DNA of 42,226 nucleotides from positions 1-42,226 of the forward strand of contig JALESO010000047.1 in the NCBI GenBank assembly GCA_022781925.1, given 5' to 3'. Shown in pieces: positions 6,905 through 14,850 of this stretch. The notes under the pieces were generated by a model that saw only the letters and a list, made by a program, of their open reading frames with translations, did no database searches and was not told where the DNA came from. The first letter of the stretch is position 1. The number at the start of each line of letters is the position of its first letter. The DNA is from Lachnospiraceae bacterium. Lineage in GTDB: Bacteria > Bacillota > Clostridia > Lachnospirales > Lachnospiraceae. Both the position numbers and the translations under genes were made by a program.

Positions 6905-8656
6905 TTAATTATTGCAGCTTACCACACCCTGCTTTGCATCCAGTGTCACGAAAGCCCCGGTTTTCAGAATCTGTGTCGCATTCACTGCGCCTGCCAGAAC
7001 CGGAATATCCAGGCTCAGCCCTGCAATGGCACCATGACTGTTCATGCTGTCATTCTCAAGGATCAGACCGGAAGCCAGACGGATCTGCTCCATCATCTCA
7101 TTGCAGGTATCTTTTGCAACGATGATATCTCCGGCTTTGAATTTCTCCTTCAGTTCTTCTGCCGAATTTACCACACACATATTTGCGGAGGTAACTTTGT
7201 CATTCAGTCCCTTTCCCTGCATCAGAATATGTCCTGCCACATGCACTTTGATCATATTGGTTGTACCGGAAATACCAAGTGGTACACCCGCTGTCAGGAC
7301 AACGATCTCACCCTGTTCGATAAGTCCCATCTCCTCTGCCTTATCCACAGCATGATCAAATAACTCATCGGAATTGTGTTTTAACTCTACCAGAAGCGGT
7401 GTAACACCCCAGGACATGTTCAATTTTCTGCATACATCTTCGTTTACGGAGCATCCGATGATCGGGCACGCCGGACGGTATTTGGATACCATACGTGCGG
7501 TACGGCCGGAATTGGATACGGTGATGATGGCAGATGCATTCAGATCCATGGCGGTGGTACAGGTCGCATGCGCAATGGCGTTGGTAATATCCGGATTGGT
7601 CAGGATACCACGTTTTTTCAGGCGGGACATGTAGTTGATGTCCTGCTCGGTACGGGATGCGATTTTTACCATTGTCTGCAGTGCTTCCACCGGATAATCA
7701 CCGGCAGCGGTCTCACCGGAAAGCATGATTGCACTGGTTCCGTCGTAGACAGCATTCGCTACGTCGGTTGCCTCCGCACGGGTCGGGCGCGGATGTTTCA
7801 TCATGGAATCCAGCATCTGTGTCGCTGTGATAACCTGTTTTCCTGCTTTATATACTTTTTCAATGAGGATCTTCTGGATCACCGGCACATCCTCCATCGG
7901 GATCTCGACACCCATGTCACCACGGGCTACCATGATACCGTCGGATACACGGATGATATCATCGATATTATCCACACCCTGCTTGTTCTCGATTTTTGCA
8001 ATGATATTGATGCTCTTGCAGTCATGCTCATCCAGAATCTTACGGATCTGCAGAATATCATCTGCGGTTCTGGTAAAGGAAGCCGCAATGAAGTCAAATC
8101 CATTCTCAATACCAAATACAATATCGCTGTAATCCGTCTCACTGATAAACGGCATGGAAAGCTCCACATTCGGCACATTGACACCTTTTTTATTGGAGAT
8201 CATACCGCCGTTGATCACTTCACAGACAATATCTGTACCATCCAGACGTACTACTTTCATCTCGATCAGACCGTCATCGATCAGAATACGGTCACCCACA
8301 TGCACATCGTTATGCAGATCTTCGTATGTGATGGCAACGCGGCTGGCGTCACCGACAAAATCTCCAAGTGCCAGTGTGAATAACTGTCCTTCCTTTAATT
8401 CCGCTTTGCCGCCCTTCAGCTCTTTCAGACGGATCTCCGGACCTTTGGTATCCAAAAGCGCTGCCACCGGAAGATTCAGTTCTTTTCGCAGTTCTACCAG
8501 TTTGTCCAGACGCGCTTTCTGTTCTTCATGGGAACCATGGGAAAAATTAAAACGTGCAACGTTCATTCCTTCCAGCATCAGCTGGCGGAGTACGTCACCT
8601 TTATCTGTGGATGGTCCAAGTGTGCAGACAACTTTAGTTTTACGGATTTCTTTCAT
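6905..8656 (-). CDS. pyk: Pyruvate kinase with extra C-terminal PEP-utiliser-like domain
   Basis: Last ATP-forming step of glycolysis (PEP to pyruvate). The 583 residues begin with RKTKVVCTLGPST and contain NVARFNFSHGSHE, the active-site segment IIAKIENKQGVDN, VARGDMGVEIP and TQMLDSMMKHPRPTRAE. Residues from about 480 form the additional domain found in Bacillus-type enzymes, with NDSMNSHGAIAGLSLDIPVLAG-type residues related to the mobile phosphohistidine domain of PEP-utilising enzymes. ATG 8656 has AAAGGA at a rather long spacing. It is monocistronic by spacing: a long palindrome follows it and a hairpin precedes it. Confidence 0.97.
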   Translation of the reverse strand: MKEIRKTKVVCTLGPSTDKGDVLRQLMLEGMNVARFNFSHGSHEEQKARLDKLVELRKELNLPVAALLDTKGPEIRLKELKGGKAELKEGQLFTLALGDFVGDASRVAITYEDLHNDVHVGDRILIDDGLIEMKVVRLDGTDIVCEVINGGMISNKKGVNVPNVELSMPFISETDYSDIVFGIENGFDFIAASFTRTADDILQIRKILDEHDCKSINIIAKIENKQGVDNIDDIIRVSDGIMVARGDMGVEIPMEDVPVIQKILIEKVYKAGKQVITATQMLDSMMKHPRPTRAEATDVANAVYDGTSAIMLSGETAAGDYPVEALQTMVKIASRTEQDINYMSRLKKRGILTNPDITNAIAHATCTTAMDLNASAIITVSNSGRTARMVSKYRPACPIIGCSVNEDVCRKLNMSWGVTPLLVELKHNSDELFDHAVDKAEEMGLIEQGEIVVLTAGVPLGISGTTNMIKVHVAGHILMQGKGLNDKVTSANMCVVNSAEELKEKFKAGDIIVAKDTCNEMMEQIRLASGLILENDSMNSHGAIAGLSLDIPVLAGAVNATQILKTGAFVTLDAKQGVVSCNN

Positions 8657-8741
8657 AAATATACGATTCCTTTCCTGTGACTTCTGAAAATCAAATGATT
8701 TTTCATGTATAGTAAATTTATGTCAACCTGAGATAAACTTT

Positions 8742-8783
8742 AAAAGGGATAATACACTCTCTGTCATGCATTATCCCCTTTTT
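8742..8783 (-). terminator. Terminator after carbamate kinase
   Basis: GGGATAAT / ATTATCCC inverted repeat around a loop of about 16 nt, flanked by A-rich sequence on one side and T7 on the other. It lies directly downstream of the arcC stop codon on the minus strand and before pyk. Confidence 0.65.
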
Positions 8784-8790
8784 TTCGATT

Positions 8791-9723
8791 TTATTTCTTA
8801 ATAATTGTTCCTGTCTGTCCAGCCATAGCTGCTTCAATGCTCCCCAGCTTTGTGATCAGCACTTTACGTGTTGCATAATCACCAATATATGAAATGGCAG
8901 TCTCGACTTTCGGAAGCATGGTTCCCTCTCCAAATTCTCCCTCAGCCATATATTTCTGCGCTTCTGCACAGGTCATCTCATGGATCGGCTCCTGTTTGTC
9001 CGTTCCGTAATTCTTATAGACACTCTCTTCACCGGTAAGGATAATCAGCATATCTGCCTCTACGCCGTCTGCCAGCAGTCCTGCAATAAGATCTTTCTCG
9101 ATGACTGCACTGGCGCCTTTTAAAACAGTGCCCTGCTCCAGTACCGGAATACCTCCGCCACCTGCTGCGATGACTACCTGATCCGCATTCATCAGCGCAT
9201 TGACTGCATCCAGCTCCACGATCTCATGTGGTGTCGGTGCTGCAACGATTCGACGGTAACCGTCTTCTGTCTTAACGACATGGTTTCCTTTTTTCTCTTC
9301 CTCGTCCGCTTCCTCTTCTGTCATGACACGGCCGATGATCTTGCTCGGTTTGTAAAAAGCCTCATCGTAAGGATCTACGATCACCTGTGTCAGAATCGTT
9401 GATACGGTACGATATACACCGCGGTTCATCAGTTCGGTGCGGATCGCATTCTGCAGATCGTATCCGATATATCCCTGGCTCATGGCAGAACATACAGACA
9501 TCGGTGTCGCCGTATACTCTGTATACAGTCTGTGGAACTCAGACATTGCAGTATGGATCATTCCAACCTGCGGTCCGTTGCTGTGTGTGATAACCACCTG
9601 GCAATCATCCTGTATTAAATCAGCAATCGCCTTTGCTGCACGGCGGGTTGCCTCTTTCTGCTCCGGAAGCGTTGTTCCCAGTGCATCATGTCCAAGTGCA
9701 ATTGCAATTCTTTTTTTCTTCAT
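8791..9723 (-). CDS. arcC: Carbamate kinase
   Basis: Amino-acid-kinase-fold enzyme that converts carbamoyl phosphate plus ADP to ATP, CO2 and ammonia. The start is ATG 9723 (310 residues), with GGAGG upstream; the frame upstream of it is open but lacks homology. Motifs are IAIALGHDALGTTLPEQ (usually GGNAL), THSNGPQVG, AMSQGYIGYDLQ, VIAAGGGGIPV and DADMLIILT-like ADMLIILTGEE. The family normally works with arginine deiminase and ornithine carbamoyltransferase (arcA/arcB) or with purine/oxamate catabolism; none of these is a neighbour, so its carbamoyl phosphate source lies elsewhere. It is flanked by terminators and probably transcribed alone. Confidence 0.93.
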   Translation of the reverse strand: MKKKRIAIALGHDALGTTLPEQKEATRRAAKAIADLIQDDCQVVITHSNGPQVGMIHTAMSEFHRLYTEYTATPMSVCSAMSQGYIGYDLQNAIRTELMNRGVYRTVSTILTQVIVDPYDEAFYKPSKIIGRVMTEEEADEEEKKGNHVVKTEDGYRRIVAAPTPHEIVELDAVNALMNADQVVIAAGGGGIPVLEQGTVLKGASAVIEKDLIAGLLADGVEADMLIILTGEESVYKNYGTDKQEPIHEMTCAEAQKYMAEGEFGEGTMLPKVETAISYIGDYATRKVLITKLGSIEAAMAGQTGTIIKK

Positions 9724-9800
9724 CTCAACTGCCTCCAATACTTCAAGATCTAAAAAATTCCGTTTTGTCCATTTTATCACAAGATACAGATAGCGTAAAG

Positions 9801-9850
9801 GAAAAAAGAAAGACGCATTGCGGGTTTTATTAATATCCCCACAATGCGTC
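9801..9850 (-). terminator. Terminator of htrA
   Basis: GACGCATTG-GGG / CCC-CAATGCGTC stem (9812-9824 with 9837-9850), followed on the minus strand by TTTCTTTTTTCC. It lies 48 bp after the htrA stop codon and just upstream of arcC. Confidence 0.8.
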
Positions 9851-9898
9851 ACCTTTCATAATAATCTATGGCAAAACAGATCCGCTGTTCTGTGCAGA

Positions 9899-11626
9899 CT
9901 ATCTCATACTGTTGAAGAAGTCCTCGATACTGCTGCTTCCATTACTGCTGCCGTCGCTGCCATATCCCGGAATGGTCTGCATGCCGCCGGACTGGGACTG
10001 ACTGCTGTTCTGGTTCGTAGTGGTACTGTTCTGCTGCTCAGATGCATTGTCCAGTATTACTTTCAGCACCTGCTCCTCATAGCCCTTGCCATCACTGTTT
10101 CTCTGGATCGTGATATCTACGGTCTCACCTGCCTGGTAATACTGCAGTTCCTCTTTCAGCTGAGAGATAGAGGTAATGGTAGTGTTACCCAGTTTTGTGA
10201 TAATGTCACCTCTCTGGATACCGGCGTTGGCTGCTGCACCACCGTCTGTGGTTCCGCTGACATAGACACCTTCCGGAACATTGTATTTTTCAGCTTCGTC
10301 GGAAGATACATCCTGTCCTGTGATATTTAAGAAACCATAGTCACTGGTTAGTTTGTCTCTTGTTTCCTGATTCATCAGGTTTTCAATAATGCTCTGTGCT
10401 TTTGCCATCGGAATTGCAAATCCCATACCCTCGACTTCATCGCTGGCATATTTTGCACTGTTGATACCGATGACTTCGCCTTTCATATTGAACAGGGCAC
10501 CGCCACTGTTACCAGGGTTGATGGCTGCATCTGTCTGTAACAGAGTTGCTGTTGTGTCATCAATGGTAACTTCACGGTCTACCGCACTGATAATACCGGT
10601 TGTAACAGACTGGCCAAAACCAAGTGCATTACCGATGGCAACGACCTGATCACCGACTTCCATCTGTGTGGAATCGCCCAGTGTTGCGATGGAAATACTG
10701 TTTAATACATCCTCGCTGATATCGGAAAGCTGGATAGCGATAACAGCCAGATCGTTATCGGAATCTGTTCCTTTGATTTTTGCATCAAATACGGCATCCT
10801 TATCATCATTGAAGCATACGGTTAAGGATTCTGCACCGGATACTACATGGTTGTTGGTTGCGATCAGAAGCTCTGTATCATTCTTTCCGATGATAACACC
10901 GGAACCACTGCCAGTACTCTGCTGCTGCATAGTTCCGAACATGGTCTGTACTTCCTGCACACTCTGATTTGTAATCGCTACGACCGAGGATTTACACTGT
11001 GATGCGATCTCTGCTACGGTGTAGGTTCCATCAGTGGAACCGGATGCATCAGTTTTCTTATTACCTGAGCTTGTGCTCAGTTTTGAAGCATTAGTCTCCA
11101 GATTTGCAGCTGCAACTGCTTTTGCTGAATTCTTTCCGATTGCGAAAGATCCAAGGATCATACCACCGGAAATTGCTCCAAATAAAATTGCACAACACAC
11201 TACTTTTGCATATACATTCATGCTGTGTCTGTGTTTTCTTCTCTGCTGCGGTGTCTCCTGATGATTACTGTTCCGGTCACCGCCAACGTGATCCTGTTTC
11301 TGATGATTCTTGATATAGGAATAACGGTACTGGGAAGCGCCCTCGGTTCCTTTGATATGATCCTCATCAGTCTGTGCTGCGCAATTCTGCGCCTGATCTG
11401 TCTCGGAAGTCTGAACGGTATCTGCCTGCGCAGCATCTACTGCCTCTTCCACATCCTGTGGAGGTGTCACAAAATCAGATTCCTCAAACATATCCTCGGT
11501 AGCTTTGTTCGTAGCAGAATCCTCTGCATCATTTTTTACAGTTTCTACATTTTCTATATTGCTTTCATTTTTTACTTCTGATTCATTATTTTCTGTATTC
11601 ATTTTGTTTTCTTCATTCTCAAGCAT
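9899..11626 (-). CDS. htrA: Membrane-anchored HtrA/DegP-type serine protease with PDZ domain
   Basis: Extracytoplasmic quality-control protease. I place the start at ATG 11626 (575 residues): it has GAGGAGG 9 nt upstream, and a good promoter (11653-11681) overlaps the more upstream in-frame ATG. Residues 1-135 are a long acidic, low-complexity cytoplasmic tail. One transmembrane helix follows at about 139-164, then a Ser/Thr-rich linker. The trypsin-like domain shows the triad: His in TNNHVV, Asp in DSDNDLAVI, Ser in GNSGGALFN. A PDZ domain (GVYVSGTTDGGAA..GDIITKLG) and a Gln/Ser/Gly-rich tail end the protein. The architecture is standard for Gram-positive HtrA apart from the very long N-terminal tail. 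Confidence 0.94.
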   Translation of the reverse strand: MLENEENKMNTENNESEVKNESNIENVETVKNDAEDSATNKATEDMFEESDFVTPPQDVEEAVDAAQADTVQTSETDQAQNCAAQTDEDHIKGTEGASQYRYSYIKNHQKQDHVGGDRNSNHQETPQQRRKHRHSMNVYAKVVCCAILFGAISGGMILGSFAIGKNSAKAVAAANLETNASKLSTSSGNKKTDASGSTDGTYTVAEIASQCKSSVVAITNQSVQEVQTMFGTMQQQSTGSGSGVIIGKNDTELLIATNNHVVSGAESLTVCFNDDKDAVFDAKIKGTDSDNDLAVIAIQLSDISEDVLNSISIATLGDSTQMEVGDQVVAIGNALGFGQSVTTGIISAVDREVTIDDTTATLLQTDAAINPGNSGGALFNMKGEVIGINSAKYASDEVEGMGFAIPMAKAQSIIENLMNQETRDKLTSDYGFLNITGQDVSSDEAEKYNVPEGVYVSGTTDGGAAANAGIQRGDIITKLGNTTITSISQLKEELQYYQAGETVDITIQRNSDGKGYEEQVLKVILDNASEQQNSTTTNQNSSQSQSGGMQTIPGYGSDGSSNGSSSIEDFFNSMR

Positions 11627-11652
11627 TTTTCTCTGCCTCCTCATCTTTGATG

Positions 11653-11681
11653 AGTATATCATACGAAACGATTGTAGTAAA
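11653..11681 (-). promoter_or_regulatory. htrA: SigA-type promoter of htrA
   Basis: Minus-strand TTTACT (11676-11681), 17-bp spacer, TATACT (11653-11658). The implied transcription start is about 20 nt before the chosen ATG, leaving room for the GAGGAGG site. This rules out the start at 11662. Confidence 0.6.
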
Positions 11682-11836
11682 ACTTTGTTGAGATTGTGAA
11701 AGAATTGTGAATTATGAATCGTTTTCGCTCCTGTAGCAATACTATGATTTGAATGGGAGTGATGTTCTTCATAATGATACAGATAATTGTTTCCTTCCTC
11801 TTTCTATTTACCCGAGTAAATTATCATTTTAATTTA

Positions 11837-12928
11837 TCATCCGAAAAAACGCTCCACTTCCACAATTCGATTTCCCCGTTTTTTCTTCCAGATCATCAGA
11901 TATACGTTATATTCCACGGAATCCTGCGCTGTTGTAAATGGTTCTTCCCGCACCAGTGTGACCTGCTTTCCCTGAGCTTCCAGTTCCATTTTACGCTGTA
12001 CTGCCTGCATCAGAATTTTCTCATATAACTGCTGTGATATTCCTCCGACTACAGATACAGTTCTCTGCTCTGATGCTTTTGTATCACATACTTCTCTTTT
12101 TTCAATTTCTTCCTTCTTGGATGCAGGGTTTTCTGATTTAAGCTTTTCTGTTTTATAGCTGCGTACCGGGTAACTTTCGCTTGCCCGCATCAGTTTTTCC
12201 ATTAGCAGATCCACCACGACTCCATGTCTGACATGGTGCAGCATCCATGCAAGCAATCTGCTCATTCTTTTTCCATGATGCTTCCGATAAAATGCCAGCC
12301 AACGGAGCAGACTGTGATCTCCGGCTTCCGATGCCAGTTCTTCCATGATTGAAATAGCCTGTCCCGTCGGCTCCCACACATCCACCATCGGCACGATATA
12401 TTTCGCCGGGACTGCCGGATAGCAGGCATAATTTAAAGGTGGAAAATGTACCAGTTCCGCCAGTTTTCGCTCTTCTTCGCTGGCAGCATCCGCCCCCAGA
12501 TACTCGCATTTTGTATGCAGAATTGCAATGCGGTACTCCAGTTGCCTCAGATATTCATAGCCCTTCACCCAGAAATGTCCCAGATCTCCGTAACGGTACA
12601 GGTGTGTTTCCACTTTTAACTTTTCAAAAAAAATTGTCACGACACTGTCACCCTGATGAACTATCAGTACATAGATACAGCCATCCTCCGTATCTTCCCT
12701 GCTTAATTCTGCTTCCAATTCCCCCTCATAATCCGGCTGATACTGGCCGGTCATTTTCGCATTGACAAAGACCAGAAAACTTTCCACTGCGTCATTCATC
12801 AGATAGACAAGACGGAGTTCTGACTGTTTTTCATTTTCCGGAAAAATCAATTCAAACTGATCCTGCCAGAGCAGTTCCTCCAGCATTTCAAAAGGATTCA
12901 ATTCTGTCCTCAAATCATTCTTTTCCAA
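11837..12928 (-). CDS. Uncharacterised Lachnospiraceae-type protein (DUF3878-like?)
   Basis: A 363-residue soluble protein without signal peptide or membrane helix. The start is TTG 12928 with GAGGA 8 nt upstream. Residues 1-245 are a mixed alpha/beta, acidic and aromatic-rich region (for example DLGHFWVKGYEYLRQLEYRIAILHTKCEYLG, split by conserved aromatics). A charged Lys/Glu linker (about 265-295) follows, then a C-terminal segment YEKILMQAVQRKMELE. The size and look recall the uncharacterised DUF3878 family, but I cannot confirm this without a profile search. It lies between htrA and the hydrogenase operon end with its own spacing; there is no functional clue from context. Confidence 0.6.
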   Translation of the reverse strand: MEKNDLRTELNPFEMLEELLWQDQFELIFPENEKQSELRLVYLMNDAVESFLVFVNAKMTGQYQPDYEGELEAELSREDTEDGCIYVLIVHQGDSVVTIFFEKLKVETHLYRYGDLGHFWVKGYEYLRQLEYRIAILHTKCEYLGADAASEEERKLAELVHFPPLNYACYPAVPAKYIVPMVDVWEPTGQAISIMEELASEAGDHSLLRWLAFYRKHHGKRMSRLLAWMLHHVRHGVVVDLLMEKLMRASESYPVRSYKTEKLKSENPASKKEEIEKREVCDTKASEQRTVSVVGGISQQLYEKILMQAVQRKMELEAQGKQVTLVREEPFTTAQDSVEYNVYLMIWKKKRGNRIVEVERFFG

Positions 12929-12992
12929 CGTATCTGTCCTCGTCTTCTTGTATTTCTTTTGATTTTATACTACCTCTTCCTAAAATGTAAAC

Positions 12993-13022
12993 AGGGATAC
13001 CTGTTTTTTGACAGATATCCCT
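12993..13022 (-). terminator. Terminator at the end of operon B
   Basis: AGGGATA-CTG / CAG-TATCCCT hairpin (12993-13003 with 13012-13022), followed on the minus strand by a T-containing but interrupted tail. It lies 65 bp after the hydrogenase stop codon and is the likely end of the 18194-13087 operon. Confidence 0.55.
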
Positions 13023-13086
13023 TATACAACCCTTTATTTTCTATTCATCCAGTATCTTTCCTTATTGGAACAAAGCGCACACTCTG

Positions 13087-14835
13087 CTATCTCATCTGAT
13101 AGCTTGTATGTAATAATTCATGTGCTTTTTCTGATCCCGGTTCACCCAAGAATGATTCATAAACTTCTTTCACTACCGGATTCTCATGAGATTTTCTGAT
13201 GGCACTACCTGCATCATTCCGGTATAACGCAGCGCCACGCATTTTCGGCACATCATTCAGCACTCTGGTTGCAGCATTCTGATGCGGCTGTCCGCCACCG
13301 TTTACACAGCCACCCGGGCAGGCCATTACTTCCACAAACTGATAATCTGCTGTACCATTTTTGATAGCTGTCAGCAGCTGGTTTGCATTTGCCAGACCGG
13401 ATACAACAGCTACTTTTACAGTTGTTCCATTTACGTCCACGGATGCCTCTTTGATTCCATTCATGCCACGCACATCTGTATATTCTAAAACAGTATCTTT
13501 TCCTGTCAGTTTTTCCACTGCAGTTCTCAGTGCTGCTTCCATAACACCACCGGTGACACCAAAGATAACAGCCGCTCCGGTACCAAATCCCAGCGGAAGA
13601 TCAAATTTCGCATTCGGGTTCATAGCCTCCAGCTGGATTTCTGCATCTTTCAGCATTTTGGCAAGCTCATTAGTGGTAATCACGATATCCACATCCGGAA
13701 CACCGGCTCCACACTCATCCTCACGGGTAATCTCAAATTTCTTTGCGGTACATGGCATTACAGATACCATAACGATGTTTTCTTTCGCAATATGCTCCTG
13801 ATTTGCCAGGTACGTTTTCACAATGGCACCCTGCATCTGATGCGGAGATTTGCAGGAGGAAATATTCTCCAGCATATCCGGATAAAAATGCTCGGCATAT
13901 TTGATCCAGCCCGGACAGCAGGATGTGATCAGCGGAAGTTCACCGTCATTATTCAGACGCTCGATCAGCTCGTTGGATTCTTCCATAATGGTCAGATCCG
14001 CACCAAATTTTGTATCAAATACTTTGTCAAATCCAAGACGGCGAAGTGCCTCAGCCATTCTGCCTTCTACATCTACACCGATTGGAAATTCGAATGCTTC
14101 ACCAAGTGCTGCTCTGACGGCCGGAGCCACCTGTACAACCACATATTTATCCGGATCTTCCAATGCCTCTTTTACCTGATCCATCTGTGTTTTTTCTGTC
14201 AATGCACCAACCGGGCAGACTGCCACACACTGACCACAGTTCACACAGCTTGCAGCTGCCAGTCCGGCCGGAGAAGCCGGTTCAATTTTTGCGTCCAGAC
14301 CGTCACCGGTACACGCAATAGCAGATACTGCCTGCATTTTTGCACAGACATTGATGCACCGTTTACATTTGATACATTTATTATTATCTCGAATTAATAC
14401 TTTGGAACTCAGATCCAGCTGCTCAAGGTTTGTCTTCGGCAGATCCGGCTCATCGGTAAATCCATATTCTTTCAACAGATCCTGCAATTCGCAGCTTGTG
14501 GAACGGAAACAGTACAGGCAGGATTTGTTATGTTTTTCCAGAATCTCTGCCAATGCTTTTTTTCTGGCTTCCATAATAGCCGGCGTGTGTGTCTGAATCT
14601 CCATTCCATCTTTGATTCTTGTCACAGATGCATTTACGATTTCACCATCCACCTCTGCGATACAGACACCGGACTGATCCACATCCTGCACACCTTTCAG
14701 ATAGTAAAGTGTTGGAATTGATTGCTGCATAAACTCACGCTGCATTTTTAATGTTTCAAAGGAAGCATCGAGAATGGTGATTCCTTTTTTCATGGTATAA
14801 TCATACCCATTGATTTTGATATTCACTGTACTCAC
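13087..14835 (-). CDS. hydA: [FeFe]-hydrogenase (monomeric, ferredoxin-type N terminus)
   Basis: Reversibly makes H2 from protons and low-potential electrons in the cytoplasm. The start is GTG 14835 with GGGGAGG 8 nt upstream; 582 residues. All three H-cluster motifs are intact: TSCCPGW (304-310), MPCTAKKFE (360-368) and EVMACPGGCVNGGGQP (502-517). Upstream are two [4Fe-4S] motifs, CIKCKRCINVC and CVNCGQCVAVCP, and a His-Cys3 cluster site (H102, C106, C109, C115). The N-terminal ferredoxin fold (residues 1-80) looks degenerate: three of the four expected [2Fe-2S] cysteines are Y44, S55 and S70, only C58 remains. It is the last gene of operon B, 15 bp after the flavoprotein, suggesting that the flavoprotein/ferredoxin pair and H2 share electrons. 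Confidence 0.93.
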   Translation of the reverse strand: MSTVNIKINGYDYTMKKGITILDASFETLKMQREFMQQSIPTLYYLKGVQDVDQSGVCIAEVDGEIVNASVTRIKDGMEIQTHTPAIMEARKKALAEILEKHNKSCLYCFRSTSCELQDLLKEYGFTDEPDLPKTNLEQLDLSSKVLIRDNNKCIKCKRCINVCAKMQAVSAIACTGDGLDAKIEPASPAGLAAASCVNCGQCVAVCPVGALTEKTQMDQVKEALEDPDKYVVVQVAPAVRAALGEAFEFPIGVDVEGRMAEALRRLGFDKVFDTKFGADLTIMEESNELIERLNNDGELPLITSCCPGWIKYAEHFYPDMLENISSCKSPHQMQGAIVKTYLANQEHIAKENIVMVSVMPCTAKKFEITREDECGAGVPDVDIVITTNELAKMLKDAEIQLEAMNPNAKFDLPLGFGTGAAVIFGVTGGVMEAALRTAVEKLTGKDTVLEYTDVRGMNGIKEASVDVNGTTVKVAVVSGLANANQLLTAIKNGTADYQFVEVMACPGGCVNGGGQPHQNAATRVLNDVPKMRGAALYRNDAGSAIRKSHENPVVKEVYESFLGEPGSEKAHELLHTSYQMR

Positions 14836-14850
14836 TCTTCGAACCTCCCC

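Noticed and set aside
6728-7363. Plus-strand frames opposite the pyk 3' end and across the 207-bp palindrome
   Set aside because: They are antisense shadows of pyk, with repeat-derived N termini and no ribosome sites.
8706-8726. TTGACA and TATACA as a pyk promoter
   Set aside because: The two boxes are only 9 bp apart, so they cannot serve as -35 and -10 of one promoter.
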